Assembly: GCA_036877525.1 (NCBI GenBank)
Contig: JAZGTH010000013.1
Location: 9,304,001-9,368,000 of the forward strand
Length of the DNA stretch: 64,000 nt
Source: Chromobotia macracanthus
Taxonomy: Eukaryota; Chordata; Actinopteri; Cypriniformes; Botiidae
Direction of reading: 5' to 3'
Part shown: piece after piece, positions 1 through 12,888 of the stretch
How the letters are laid out: each line of letters begins with the position of its first letter
How positions within the stretch are numbered: position 1 is the stretch's first letter
Translations under genes and position numbers: made by a program
Notes under the pieces: generated by a model
Seen by the model: the letters and a program-made list of their open reading frames with translations, nothing else
Databases searched by the model: none
Told to the model about the DNA's origin: nothing

Positions 1-61
1 GTCTAGAAAAAAGGTATCACCCTTTCAGCTTTTCTATAATAATTCTATATCAATTTTTTTG

Positions 62-170
62 GGGCAGTTGTGACCTACTGGTTAGTGAGTCGGGTTTGTA
101 ATCAGAAGGTTGCTAGTTTGATTCTATTGCCGGCAGGTAGCAGCTTGCTTAAACACGTTTTGTAATATTT
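62..170 (+). repeat. 5' fragment of tRNA-headed SINE (V-SINE/HE1-like)
   Basis: The segment starting 'gacctactggttagtgagtc' and running through 'ggttgctagtttgattct' matches the head of the fuller copy at 9664-9910. The body is lost after about position 140. It is a truncated copy. Confidence 0.6.
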
Positions 171-293
171 ATAATCTCCTACATCAAAACAGGTGGGTGC
201 AGGGAGTCAATAATTTTTTTGTTGAAGTATTGTATTATTCCCTACATAAATTGTGATTATTGTAGTAATAAATTATTGTTACTGTTACATGTG

Positions 294-473
294 TTCTTAT
301 AGCTCAGTTGGTAGAACATTGCGATAGCAGTGCAAAGGTCTTGGGTTTGATTCTCAGGGAACACAAACATACTGATCAAATACTATGTATACTATGAATA
401 CATGTATACTATGAATACATAGTAAGTTGCTTTGGATAAAAGTGTCTGCCAGATGTATAAATGTAAATGTAAC
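294..473 (+). repeat. tRNA-derived SINE with L2-like tail
   Basis: The tRNA-like head contains an A box near 'tagctcagttggtagaac' and a B box near 'gggtttgattctc'. A short internal duplication follows (tatactatgaatacat twice). The tail 'gtaagttgctttggataaaa' then 'gtgtctgccagatg..aaatgtaaatg' is shared with the LINE at 20,364-21,761. Confidence 0.8.
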
Positions 474-717
474 AACAGCTAGGTTGACTGCTCTGCCTAT
501 TTATTAAATCAACTGCCCCAATAGGTATTATCTCCAAGTTTATTTATATGGTCTTTTATCACAGTTTTGCCTTGTTGCAAATCAGCCTTTTAGAGACAAG
601 TTTTAGGAAATTTACTTGAGACATGACAATCTCTAATCCAACAATTCTTTAAACTTTGTAACTCTGTAATTTTGTATAGCACTGCCTCTCTGTGATAAAT
701 CACTTTGTTTACGTCAT

Positions 718-753
718 CCTGTAAGTCGCTTTAGATAAAATGGAAATGTAAGA
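718..753 (+). repeat. SINE/L2 tail fragment
   Basis: The motif 'gtaagtcgctttagataaaa' followed by 'tggaaatgtaag' is the 3' tail of the same SINE/L2 family without a recognisable head. It lies in the intron just upstream of the cmpk1 exon at 834. Confidence 0.5.
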
Positions 754-833
754 TGGTTGTTAATGTAGTAGCTTTTATTTGCAGTGAGTTCCATGTGCCC
801 TTTTAAATAGAATTCTGAATGTGTGATGTTCAG

Positions 834-1269
834 GATCCAGACCTATCTCCAGTCCACACGACCCATCATCGAGCAGTACGAGCAGCAGGGGAATGTGTGC
901 ACTATTGATGCCTCACGCTCAGTGGATGAGGTAAGACTGTTCTAGCCTAAAGTTTAATTTAACAAAAATGTTGATTTAACAGTAAAGCAAATATATGTTT
1001 CTGTATCATTCCTTAAAGCATTCCATTTAAAGCTAAATAGTGTCATAGCATTTAGTATGTTATATTTTTTAGCATGACTGCAGTACTGTATTGACCAATC
1101 GGTATGTAAGACCAGAACTACTGTTTTTTTTTAAGTTAAATTTTGTTCTAGAGTTCTAGACTGTACCAGTAGAGGTTATGTAGAAACTTGCCTTTCCCTC
1201 ATTTGCTTTCTGTAATTGTTCTTTCAGGTATTTGCGGATGTGAAGAAAATTCTGGATAAAGAAGGTTAA
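834..1269 (+). CDS. cmpk1: UMP-CMP kinase, last two coding exons (partial)
   Basis: This cytosolic nucleoside monophosphate kinase phosphorylates UMP, CMP and dCMP with ATP. Only the C-terminus is present: exon 834-930 (after an AG acceptor, donor GTAAGA) and exon 1228-1269, ending in TAA. The first encodes IQTYLQSTRPIIEQYEQQG followed by NVCTIDASRSVDE; the second encodes VFADVKKILDKEG and the stop. This is the CMPK1 C-terminus: the conserved IDAS-SVDEVF segment and final helix ending in KEG. The P-loop, NMP-binding and lid regions lie upstream of the window. The intron is 297 bp. The 3' UTR follows, with AATAAA-type signals near 2236 and 2308 and a SINE between stop and signal. The gene converges on the bcl6-family gene at 3724. 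Identity is strong; the choice over other adenylate-kinase-family members rests on the C-terminal match. Confidence 0.93.
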
Positions 1270-2051
1270 AGCTACATGTCAGCCAGAATAATTGGGAAAT
1301 TTAAGGTTTATTGATGTTGGCAGTGCTACAACTTTTAACATGGGGTTGTGTGTGTGTCTATATGTTTGTAGGGCTGAAACTTAAACATTTTGTTTGGCAA
1401 ATGGTATATACTTTATATTACACTGCAGAGAAACTATATTTGAGCAGAGACTCAAATAAGCTTCAGCAATGAAAATTCAGCACATTTCTATAGGAGCAGT
1501 ACGTAATGTAAGCATCTGCTTTTAACAGTAAGACTTACGGTAATGTTTAGGAAAGTATACCCTTAAGTCCATAAAACAGAAATAGATGGATATTGGAAAT
1601 AGAAATAGGCCAAAAATATGTTGCATTCAGTTTGGTGTATGACTGCACTTAACTGTAATGTACGACATAATTCTTTAAGCAAACATTAAGCTATCATTCC
1701 TGGACAATAGGAAATAAGACTACCAGATCATCATACCTGTTTGTGTTATTATATTAGGCAAATATTAATATTAGTGGCTGCTGATTGAGTTTTGGCTATA
1801 AATGTTTCTTTTGTCATGTTGTGGCAACTGAATTTCAGACACTTGTGGTCTCTGCTCAGGCAATACATTTTAAGATGTGTGAAACTTGGGCTTGTGCTTT
1901 TACCTGATTGTTTCAGCATTTGGAGTCATTTATGGATAAACATTTATGGATAAAAAATGTTTTTATGTCATAATAATATGACTGTTCTGCATTCATATTG
2001 TTTTCAGTGGCTCATAAGTAGTTCACATAAAACGTTATACAATCTACCAGA
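1270..2051 (+). other. cmpk1 3' UTR and flank
   Basis: AT-rich, with no supported ORF. It is presumed to be the 3' UTR of cmpk1, because the first plausible AATAAA lies further downstream near 2236. A GT-rich run sits near 1345. Confidence 0.5.
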
Positions 2052-2203
2052 CTGTAGCTCAACTAGTAGAGCATTGTGTTGGTAGCGCAAAAAGTTGGGG
2101 GGTTGATTCCCAGGCAGTGCATGCTAATATAAAAATGTATATCTTAAATGCACTGTAAGTCTGTTTGGATTAAAGCATCTGTCAAATACATAAATGTAAA
2201 TGT
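2052..2203 (+). repeat. tRNA-derived SINE with L2-like tail
   Basis: The head 'tgtagctcaactagtagagc' and B box 'gttgattcccag' are followed by a tail 'ctgtttggattaaagcatct' and '..cataaatgtaaatg'. It is probably inside the cmpk1 3' UTR. Confidence 0.8.
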
Positions 2204-3723
2204 TATATCAAATACCAAAAATGACATCACCCCCTAATAAAAAAATAAAATCTTAAAAAGATAAAAATATTGAATGTTTTCTTGTTTAACAATTTCATTT
2301 AAATATTGAATAAAAATTGAATTTAGTAACTACATACTTTGCATTACAGGGAAAAGTTTAAAAACGCAATCTGTTAACATTTGCATCAGTATCACCATTT
2401 TGGTTCAAAGAGACATCAAGATATCTATCATCTAGTGATACGATATTTGAAGATACCTCAGAAGATTCAGCGATGTGATTCATTTGGGGGTATACTGATC
2501 GATTTATTTATTTATTTTTTTTGATGTGTAGAAATTATGTGCCCAGTCTACACAGCCAGTTACATTATTTTTATTCTCACAAATGCAACAAAAATACATA
2601 ACACGGTGTAGACATAACACGGTGCATCATAGTTTATACTATATTTATAGCTACACAAATTGACTTGAAAAGGTCAAGTATTTTGTTTTCTTATCTATTC
2701 TTTTGCTAATTCAGATTTAAGCTTTTAATTCAAACAAATTAATTAGATTGTTTTAATTAAAACAAAAGTCATTTTAGTTAAAATAAATTGCATTTTAATT
2801 TTAGGTTGTGTAATGGACTGCACATGCTTCAAATGTACTTAGGGTCAAGTCTGGCCCAAGTCAAGCTGTCAAGTTTTGCTACTGATTTACCTTCATATAA
2901 TGCTGATCTCATTCCTGTCTCCACTGTCCTAAAATGAGAATAATTATTATGAATGTTAATTAAGCAATATTACATGAACAAAAGTACTGTTTGTCAGAGT
3001 CAGGAACTTTTTAGTTTTGTCTTGGTTCGTTTGGTTTGTTCTGTTACGGTTAAGTTCCCGTTTATCCATATTTGGTCATGTTCCTGTTCTCGTTTTGTTA
3101 TCATTAGTTAATAGCCCTCACCTGTTTGCCCCAGTCAGCCTCCATATTTAAATTCTCCTTTCTGTACAGTTTTTGTCAGTTATTGTCTATGCATTGCTGT
3201 TTGTATGTGGGTGTTAGACAGAGTTGCTTCACCTGTCCTATGTGGATTATAATTAAGGCGTTTTCTGTTGGATTATATCCATCTCCCTGTGTGATTAAAT
3301 ATTTACACAGCAATTGAATAAACAATATTTTATACCAATATTACATATTGTATATTATGTACAGTGCAGTTTGACTGATGAGCTTAATTTGCAATGCTTG
3401 GAAGTCAACGTTTACACTGTTATTAAAATGAAAACAAACCCTCACATTATATGTATGAAATCATGCATCATGAGAAGTGCTTCTGTAGTTCTGAGTGGAA
3501 GTAAATGAGGAAGTACATAACACGCTGGTGAACTAGTCCTGCATATTTGAAATACAATTTGCAACTGCACCACACAGGTAAACAATGACATCACAGATAA
3601 ATTTATATTCAGGCAAGTGTATTATTTGATGGCGTTTTTTTGTCAGTACCACTAATAGACCGCAGGTCTCATGTACCATTCAGAATAGCTTAATAAATGT
3701 CTTGAAACAGCATAAGGTGGTTT
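2204..3723. other. Convergent intergenic region cmpk1 / bcl6
   Basis: Very AT-rich, with candidate polyadenylation motifs for cmpk1 near 2236 and 2308. The stretch 2995-3310 has more balanced composition and reads like old repeat-derived sequence, but I cannot assign a family. No coding exon is seen. The minus-strand bcl6 3' UTR should occupy the right end. Confidence 0.5.
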
Positions 3724-6700
3724 TCAGGAGGTTATGGAGGAGTTGACAAGAAGATCCGCTCTAGCTCTGTGGTACTGGACTTTGGTGTTGGTGACTACCC
3801 CATGTTTCTGCCGCAGATGTAGTCGCAGCTGACTCTTGTGACGGAAGTGCAGATCGCAGTTCTCACACTGAAATGAGAAAACATGAAATACTTCTTAGTT
3901 ACCATCATACCACGAGTATACTGTAACAAGGAGTTGAGATGATTTTTGTTTGCCCCCACAAATCTTGTTAGCTTGATGCCTGAGTGTTGCTATAGATTTA
4001 CTATATAAGATGTTCTACATTATTTTGAGTACAAAGCTATGTGGTAGCTTGTATGCTCTGGGTGGTTGCTAAGGCTTTGCTAGATTGTTGATATGTGGTT
4101 ACTTACTAGTCCTAAGCCCTCTATATGATATTCTGTAAGTCCATATGATATTCTATTCTTTAGATATGACTCGGGCCCCTCCTTCAATGCAAGTACATGG
4201 AATTTTGCTGTTTTATAATTGGTCATGTCTAAGCATTAGAGCTTGTTAATTACTAACTATGTATTTAAAGTGTACCTTAATTTGTGACTTGTAATGTGAA
4301 GATTCATGAATTTGGTTCTTACATACAGCCAGCTAAAAACAGTGAAGTTGGTTTTGTGAAAGTGCTTACATGGTAAGGTTTCTCTCCAGTGTGTATTCGT
4401 AGGTGACTCTTCAGTGTCTGAAGGTGACGGAAGCATGTGCCGCAGACATCACATGGATATGGCTTCTCTCCAGTGTGGATTAGTACGTGAGCCCTCAGAT
4501 GAGCCACCTACAAAACATAATGAAAAGTAGAAGCTGCATTGAAAGATAAAGCTACACACCAGTCCTACATCTGTTTCAAAGTGTTATTGTATAAAAATAT
4601 GGCCTGAGAGAGTTTAGATTTTACCTGGACGAAGCGAGAACCGCAGGTTTCGCATTTGTATGGTTTTTCTCCTGAGTGTATACGTGAATGGGTCTTAAGG
4701 TTGGCGGGTCTGTTGAACTGAGCTCCACACACATTACAACGATATGGTTTCTCCCCTGTAATTATTAAACATTACAACAATGTTATAGGGATGCTTTTCT
4801 TTTGAACACAGTGCATGTTTTATAGGCTTGAGAACATGCGATTGCAAAATTCTAAACTGATTTGCTTGTGTAAAGGCAATCATTTACCCATGTGGACAGA
4901 CTTGTGGCTCGTCAGGTTTCCTTTATAGGACACAGCTTGGCAGCAGTTGAATTTGTATGGCTTTTCGTCCTGTAGCCCCTGAGGCCTCTCTGTATCAGAT
5001 TCACTCCTCTTAGACTTACACTCATTACAGTAGAGTCTGCCACTCTCTGCCAACATATTGAAGACAGTTATTAGGTTGTGGTCACATTGCAAAAACTTCT
5101 GATTTATTTTTCAGTTCCTATCTTTGTCCACACTGATGAAATTTAGTTAGAATAAAATTTCAAACATATACAAATGCAGGGTTGGATTTGTAAGAATCAG
5201 ATATCACATGCTTTTTTGTTGTTAAAGTGACAAACAAATTTGAGTTGAATAACCCCCTCCCCCCAAAAAAGCCTTAATCATTAAGGCATATTAATATAGA
5301 TCAATTTTGAACTTTAGGAGTCATGTATTTACCTAATGGAGCCTTTGTGGCTCCAAAGCTACTCCCTTCTGTCAAAGTATTTGGAGCTGAAAAACCACGT
5401 TTCTCTTGAACGCATTCATCTTGAGGACTAAAAGCATCAAAGGACACCAAATTACAAATACTGCGTAAAATGCCATACCTAGAAGAATAACTAAATGCAA
5501 AGTCTTTTAGTACACTCACCTGCTATTGAACTGACTTTCAGTAATATCTTCATTGCTTTTCATGATGGCCTCTGTGTCTGTGTGAGATGGGGCTTGTGAG
5601 CCAGTCACTCCATCTGTGGAGTTCAGTACAATGAACTTGTACTTCTTCCAATTGCGGACCTTTGAGTCACTGACAGAATTCTGAGGAGAAGCTGCACCTC
5701 GACTGCAGCTGCTGGACTCTGCCGGTGAGTTCGGTTGGCAGTCTGATCTAAGAGGGCTCTGAGGACCACTGGTAAGAGAAGTCTCAATGTTCTCCATCTC
5801 TGAATTTAAGCCTGAAGCTCTCTTTCTGTCTTCCTCAGCCCGAGTTGAATGAAAAAGCACCGATGGACGGCTCCTCTCTTTTATGGCCTCCACCGCTCCA
5901 CCAGCACTCCAGACCGAGTGCTGCTGCCGAGCTATTACGCTAGTCTTTTGGATCTGCCAGAGGGGGTTTGTGGTGTTGGAGGTCTCCAGAGGGAGAGGAA
6001 GATGTCTATAGAAGCGAGCAGGGCTTTCAGTGGAAGTGCTGACTGCATAGTGCAGACTGGGAGGACCATAAGAGCTCATGTTAACACTGGAAGCTGTATT
6101 TAGGGCATTGCTTAGGATAAATGGAGCTTCTGGAGATAAACAGTCATGATTCACTGGCATCTCTGCATTGGTCTGCTTCACACACAAAGTCCTTTGAGAT
6201 GAAAATTCAAATGTTGTTACAAATAATATATAAGTCTATATACTGAACACCAGGGAACAATCAAGCTCAAATAAAGCACTTACCTGGAGTCTATAAACCT
6301 CTGGCATGTGTCCATCACATGGTCCATTTGCAGGTATGTGGCTGTGTTAAGGGCGGCTATGATGCAGTTATCTTTAAGGGTGAGGCAAGATGTGTACATA
6401 AACTCCAGCAGTATGTTGAATCCATTGGGGTCTACCTTTGGATCTAAACTTACCAAGCTCAGGTCGCTTTTATGGGCATTAGCAAACATTGAGTAAAAGA
6501 GGCCACTGGGTAAAGACAAAACATAGGTATCACTTACTGTGCATTTCATGTACTAATTAAGAAATTATGCTGAAGTTGCACAAGTTATACAACATGAAAA
6601 CACTACCTGCATGCCATTAGAACGGCCTTATGTGCCCGGAATTGCTGCCCACCAACCAGAATGGTGACATCGGTCAGGATATTTCTGCTGCGCAGGCGGT

Positions 6701-6767
6701 TGAAGTTAAACAGTACATCACCAGCATGCCGAGTGAATGTAATGCAGCCATCTGCTGCACTTGACAT
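3724..6767 (-). CDS. bcl6: BCL6-family BTB/POZ zinc-finger transcriptional repressor
   Basis: This is a nuclear sequence-specific repressor. Coding exons in gene order are 6767-6607, 6505-6284, 6191-5520, 5460-5333, 5046-4888, 4755-4625, 4507-4370 and 3867-3724: 1,755 nt, 584 aa. Residues 1-127 form the BTB domain (ITFTRHAGDVLFNFNRLRSR, QQFRAHKAVLMACSGLFYSM, ATYLQMDHVMDTC), the corepressor groove of BCL6. The middle region carries SDCQPNSP and WKKYKFIVLNS near residue 310, as in BCL6 RD2. Four canonical C2H2 fingers follow (CNVCGAQFNRPANLKTH, CETCGSRFVQVAHLRAH, CDVCGTCFRHLQTLKSH, CENCDLHFRHKSQLRLH). The two fingers before them are degenerate: finger 1 keeps CNEC but has no histidine pair, and finger 2 reads FNCCQAVSYKGN. 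It is shorter than human BCL6 (about 706 aa). RD2 favours BCL6 over BCL6B; which fish paralogue is unresolved. Confidence 0.92.
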
Positions 6768-9663
6768 ATTGAGCACCTGCACAAAAATAATTCAACATCT
6801 AGTCAAACAAATTAAAAAGGTACAAAAAGGCTTTAGATTTCTTATTTGGTCACCCAAAATAAATAAATTGTTGAATCACACCAAACAAAATGCTTTAAAT
6901 TGTTTTTTTAATTGTTAAATTGGCTGTACTATCACAGTCTTTGAGCACTCGCGTGAGCTTTATCAAACGAACACTAGATGTCCATAAAGTCACTTATTGC
7001 AAAGTGATGCAAACTTGAAGTTATGACTAACGTACTTTATACCTAACGGTAAATTTTGTAATTCCAATTTAATTTTTTTAATTTATTGACTGATTGATTG
7101 TTCTTTATGTTTGTTAGTTCGTTAGTAATGAAACATAGTGTCGTCTCATTCTCTTATTTGCGATATATCGTTCGTTATGAACATATGCATTCAGATATTT
7201 AAATCATTCTGAAACTGCTACATTCATATAATATTCACATAATAACTGACTTCATTGTCCAAAACTATGACAGAATTGACAGCAGTTTTGCGCATCACAG
7301 GCGCGTCCATAACTAAATGATAAATTCTTTAAAGCCTCACTGAATCGCAAAACGCCCATGATGGCCAAAAATGCTGTCTAGGTAGGCAGTTCACTAGGTA
7401 TTTGTGTTGCGTCACTTGTTGAACAGCAAAAGCGAATTCTAATATATAAACCTAAATTTACATAATAAATTATATTTTCATTGTTTCAGTCAAACACTAC
7501 AGTACAACATTCGTCAATCCTCGTCCGTAGATAGTCTGATGACATTAATGTGTCTGAGTGCTGAACCAATTGTGACAAAACAGGAAATATTTTCGCGTTT
7601 ACTGGATTTTACTAATTTAATATTAAATTTTGGTCATTTACTAAAATACATTTATGCGCGTTCACTTGAGAGCTGAGAGTTCAGCAACATATGCGAGGCA
7701 AAAAGAAACGTAAAAACACAGTATTTATAATAACGAGGTTACATAAAATCCTAAATGTACATACTCGTCTAATGCTCAGTTATCATCTATACCAGACCTA
7801 TATTCTGCAGGCAATAAACTTATTTCCCACCCATATAAAGTTGTTTTTATGATAAAATCCCGAGTGAGCCAACTGAGCATTGCTTCCTTTATTCTTTAAA
7901 GTCTTTAAATGCAGCTCTGTCCCAGGGACAGAACCTGACACATACGGTTAGTTATTCACACAATTAGGCCAACAAAAGTCGAGTTGCGAAATAAAAAATG
8001 ACAAACACAACAAAGTAGTTTGGCTTAAACGAAATTATATGCGAAATAAACTCATTTCTATAGAGCATCTCATGTTTACTCTAGACTTTCTGCTAGATAG
8101 AGTTAAATCACCTGGTATAATTTTCTTGGAAGTGTCCAGCGAAGACAGTTCTTGGAAGAACTCTTCTGAGAACACGCAGTTTGCAATTCTCGGAATTTTA
8201 CCAGTGGACTGTACCACCTACACACGAGAGGGAGATCCATACTGGTGGTTCAGCGCTTGTGCTGTGCTAAATAATTGTTTATTTTAAAACGCATATAATT
8301 AACTTTGAAAGCATCAAAATCGTCACATTTAAGTCATATTTATTCTATTCGCCAGCTTAGTTGTTAATATTGTTGAACTAAATTGTTGTATGTGCCTTCG
8401 AGCTTAGTGGATTGTCCCAGAAACGCTGTCATATTTTACGTCACTCCCTCTACCCCTTCACTTCTGTACATATTCTGCAAAGTAGATTCTTCGCAAAAGA
8501 GCCCGTCTATTAAAATGTGTATTACGTAATTTAAAATTAACTCGGCCACCAGATGAAACAAAACAATGTTTAATCATTAAACGCTACATTAGCCTCCCGA
8601 ACAAAAGCAGGAACTCAAACACTTAGTGAACATAAGTGAACAAGAAGCCTTAAAAGAAAACTTTCTTGTTTAAACGAGATAAGGTCACAAGTTTCCCATA
8701 ATGTCAGGTGTTTATCAAACAGAATCACTTCAGGCAATAATGTTGACAGGCTAGTAAATCTTATCCATCTGCGAGACTAATCTGGACTTGTGCCAGTAAC
8801 TAGGTTATCTTTGGCAGTACCACAAAGTTTTTTTTTAACTTTCAGTGTACATTGGTTCATTGAAGTTACAAATAAATTAATACAAATAAATTAAGTTTTC
8901 ATTAAGAAAACCTATGAGAATTAAATTATTAACATAACATTTTTTTCTTTCAAATAAATTATTTTGTATTTACTGTGGTTTACTCCCAACACATACTCTT
9001 TCCATTGCATGTTATCTGAACAAGTTAATGAATAAAATTAAACATAAAGATTATACAAATCTGTGGCATTCTTGTTTATTTACTGTTTCCACATATATTT
9101 TGTTAAAAGTTTATACAAGATGTAGTGGCTGTCAAGTAATTATATTAGTAATCAAGTAATTATACAAGTCCTATATTAACAAAAAAGTTCAGATTACAGA
9201 CAAAACTGCTGAGTTAATTGCAAACAAAGGAATTTTGATAAATCACTATATTTGTGATTCTTTTAACTAAATGTTCTCTTTAAGGATTTTAATTTAATTT
9301 AATATTTCCGGTCCACACTGTTCTCTAAGGTAACAGAGATCACAAGATCTAGAAGGTCAGAGATTGACTACACCATAGAATTAAGATGGCAACTAAGGCC
9401 GCATCTCCTGCGCTCACACGCACACACTTAAACTCATGACTGCTTCAGCCATGAGTGTAACCTAACACTTAACAAAGCAGCTATTCAGGACCATAACACA
9501 CACAACTCTCAACACTCTCACAATTTTCAACACTATTTATATATCGGTCCCAAAGAGGTACTGGAAACTGGACATAAAGGACACTGTCTTTAAAAAGCTT
9601 TAATGTCTTTAAATTGGTATTTTTTAAAATGACAAATAAAAACCATAATAAGAAAGTTAAATG
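6768..9663. other. 5' flank of bcl6 and gene-free spacer
   Basis: No supported exon. The bcl6 start codon is at 6767, and untranslated exons or a promoter may lie in 6,900-8,600, where short less AT-rich patches occur (7370-7430, 8400-8500). The ORF at 8039-8287 has no recognisable domain and is not called. Confidence 0.4.
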
Positions 9664-9912
9664 TGGAGTGGTTGTGGCCTACTGGTTAGTGAGTCAGGCT
9701 TGTAATCAGAAGGTTGCTAGTTTGATTCCAGTGCTGGCAGATGGCAACCGAAGTACCCTTGAGCAAGGCACCCTTGATTGCTTCCCAGCGCAGCAGTGAT
9801 GCCTGCTGCTCTGGGTGTGTGTTCACGCTTTGCAGTGTGTGTTCACTCCTCACCAGTGATGGGTTAAATGCAGAGATCACATTTATGAGTATGGGTTACC
9901 ATATCTAACAAA
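9664..9912 (+). repeat. Near full-length tRNA-derived SINE (V-SINE/HE1-like)
   Basis: The head 'gtggcctactggttagtgag' and 'gttgctagtttgattccag' are followed by the family body: 'tgagcaaggcacccttga', 'ctgctctgggtgtgtgttca', 'gggttaaatgcagagatcac', 'gagtatgggttaccatat', and a 'gtcactttcactt' end. This is a second SINE family, distinct from the '..gtaaatgtaaatg' type. Confidence 0.8.
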
Positions 9913-12403
9913 TATGTCACTTTCACTTAAATACCAAATAAGTATAAGAAACCTATAAAGAGGTCAAGAGGTGTGTCAATAGATAAAGTACAGAAACATT
10001 TAATCAGCTGTAATATTATTATTATGTGTAATTATTTATAGCGTAATTTATTAACAGCAACACATTATGAACCTAATCTTGTTAAGTCTGATGACTATAG
10101 ATATATTATTGTAAACATAAGGCTGTTTAGAAATAAAGAGTTTATTAACATTTGATCAAATAACATAAAATACCTTTTGAACATTCAAGTAACTCGACTG
10201 TTTTTCTGGACTGCAGAGAAGTCCAAAAGTGACAAAACTCAAGAATGACTGTTCTAAATGTATAAAGTGCCAAGACAATTACTGCAATGTACTTTATGTT
10301 GTGCATCTGTCTGAAAATAATGTGAAGTTTTGTATCCCTTCTGTATGGGGAAAAGCTGTAATCTATGAAAAGCTGGCAAAATTAACTTCTGGCAAAATTA
10401 AATCACTTGAACTTCATTGTGAAACTGCCCCCTCTTCTCTCACACATACAAATACACACTTCCTCTTTCTACAGAAGAGTGTTTCACAAGTCACTCTTTC
10501 ACTCTCAATCAAATGGACAATGTCATTTTCAAGAGAAATTTAGCTTATGACATAATGGTTAAAGATTTCTGTTTGTACTTCTGTGTTTTGGTCAAGAGTG
10601 AAAGCAGAAGGTTTGGTCATCATTTTCCTCAGAATTTACTGAACACAGACTAAATAACCTATTTGCGAAGGATTTATTGGACATCACTAGTTGCCAATGG
10701 TGTGGTTTGGATGCATATTACTTTTACACATATTAACACTATATATCTGTAAATGGCAAAGCAAAAGTGTTTGACAAAACGATTTCATTTTACTCATCGC
10801 TGTCACATATCAAAGACACAGTTCAGAAAATGGTGAGGTTGTTCCAAGAAAAACCTTCATATATACAGTTCACAGATTACTCAGAGATTGCCTGACGTGT
10901 TCATTATGAATGCACTCTATGCGTGAGAGAGACCAGTGTGTACTTCAGTTTTAGTGGCAATCAGAAGTTAAATTTTTAATACAGTTGTAAAAATCCAATG
11001 CTTGCTTCTGTGTAAATAACATTAAAATGTGTCTCATAATTGCATAGTCAGGATAGCAAAATAAATATGTTTTTAAAAAAAGGGAAAACACTTTTTTATT
11101 CTTGACTTTGGCAGCCATGTAACTTAATCAGTTTTTTAAACGCATATTCATCTGTCACCTAACCAAATTAAGCCAAATTAAGCTCCAACATATACTGTTT
11201 GCGTGACATGTCATCTACATTATTGATTATATGAAAGTTTTGCTGTCATAAACATGATTTGTTTCATGTCATAAACCTGTAACGTTCACAGTGTTTTTTG
11301 TACAGTGATTTGTTGGCTACATAAAACCATTGGCATTCAAGAAACACTTGGAAAACAAACTGACTGCTGAAACTTCCAGAGGAAAACTAACACATCACAG
11401 TGAATGATCAACACAAACAAACAAAAAAGCCTATATCAAATTTTGCCTGCTGTGTCTGCATATTATTGGGTCTATACTGTTCATGGTAATATTAATAAGT
11501 GTTTGATTTTAGGAAGATTTTAGTTTACTTCATTGTAAAATCTGGTTCTGGGTCTTATGTCCTATTATAGGACACATACAATATTATAAATGCCTGGATC
11601 TATTATCAGACACTCATCCCATTCTGCATTGCAGTTTGGACCAGTGTGTATTTTGAAAATATATGTGTTGGTTGCCTCTGGTCAGGATTGACACAGCACA
11701 CATGAAACTCCCACTAAAAGCATGACTCTCACTTTGCTGTGGGAACCTACAGCAGATGATCATACAGATACAGAAACTCCATTGGTCATCCACTGGGTAT
11801 TTTAATCTGTACCACCTATACAGAATCTATGCAGGAGAGGTGAAGAAGTCAATACTTCACACAAAATATATAGAAGGTCAAATGACCTTTCAAATAAAAT
11901 TTTGTCATTTAACATCAAGCGTTAAGGTTGATGTTATTGGTTCTGTAACTGGTCACCATTTCTGTTTATTACCACTTTTAGCTTGTTTGTCATTCATTGT
12001 ACATTTGTACAATTACAAATATTCCAGGTAGTCTTTCAACTAGTAGGAAGTCATAATAATAATGGTATGTTTAATAATAATGCTATTTTAGATAAAGTAT
12101 CATACTGTAGGACATTTCTCAAAATATCATGTTAACTATCCAGACAAACAATCTATGCAGTTATTTTTAACATTGCCCTTTGCCTTTGTTACATAGGACA
12201 GTGGTGAACAGACAGGAAAGACTGGGAATATGATTAAGACAGTGACCTTGGCCAGACCCAAGCACCTGAGGACAGCAGCTCTATAAGCCAACAGTATTTG
12301 TCCTGAGCAACGCTCTACCCTCTGTGTTCATGAAAAGACAGGTCTATGATTCTATGGGATACAGTCTTAAGACCATCAGTCATTTAGTCACATTAAGTCA
12401 GTT
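9913..12403. other. Gene-free AT-rich spacer
   Basis: Only short ORFs without recognisable domains or splice-consistent partners. I see no gene or clear repeat family in this stretch. Confidence 0.4.
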
Positions 12404-12735
12404 AAAGGCAGGGTAGGCAATTTTTTCCAGAAGCATTTTTTGTTATGGTGGTTGAAAGTCTATTTACGTCCTGATAGCAATAACTGTAAAATGGTCTTAA
12501 TATATTTTTTATAAATGTATACCTTCTTTGGAAAGTGAAGAAGCATAAAACGTTCATTCAGTCATTGTATTTGGTCTGAATGCAATAATAAGAAGTCTTA
12601 TTTGCCTGCCTATCTCTGTATGCTTTTATGTGTTGGAGGAGCCACACATGGCTTTAATGAGTGCTCTTAAAAGAAGGTGCTTTTTCAACTAGGATGTTAT
12701 TGCTAGCCTCTTCAAAAGTGCCTACCATACCTACA
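12404..12735. mobile_element. Probable MITE with imperfect terminal inverted repeats
   Basis: The left end 'aaaggcagggtaggcaattt' is mirrored by the right end 'aagtgcctaccatacctaca' (reverse complement tgtaggtatggtaggcactt). About 330 bp, non-coding. The family is not identified and target-site duplications are not obvious. Confidence 0.4.
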
Positions 12736-12785
12736 ATAGTTAATGTCAATAAACTGTGAGTAGTTCGAAGTGTTCTTGATCAACT

Positions 12786-12888
12786 AGTGTTCCAGCTCAA
12801 CTGGTAAAGCATTGCGTTATCATATAATGTGAATGCACTGTAAGTTGCTTTGCATAAAAGCAAATGCCAAATGTAAATATAAATCTGA
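12786..12888 (+). repeat. Degenerate SINE copy
   Basis: The head 'gttccagctcaactggtaaa' with 'gcattgcgtta' is joined directly to the tail 'aatgcactgtaagttgcttt' and 'gcataaaagc..aaatgtaaat'. The B-box region is deleted. Confidence 0.6.

Noticed and set aside
300..365. tRNA genes at SINE heads (also 2056, 9664, 27985 and 33298)
   Set aside because: A and B boxes are recognisable, but the sequences do not fold as complete cloverleaves and are fused to SINE bodies.
5849..6103. Plus-strand ORF of 84 codons
   Set aside because: It lies antisense to the large bcl6 exon; no independent support.
3724..6767. Identification as BCL6B (BAZF)
   Set aside because: The SDCQPNSP and WKKYKFIVLNS middle-region motifs fit BCL6 better, although a fish-specific paralogue remains possible.
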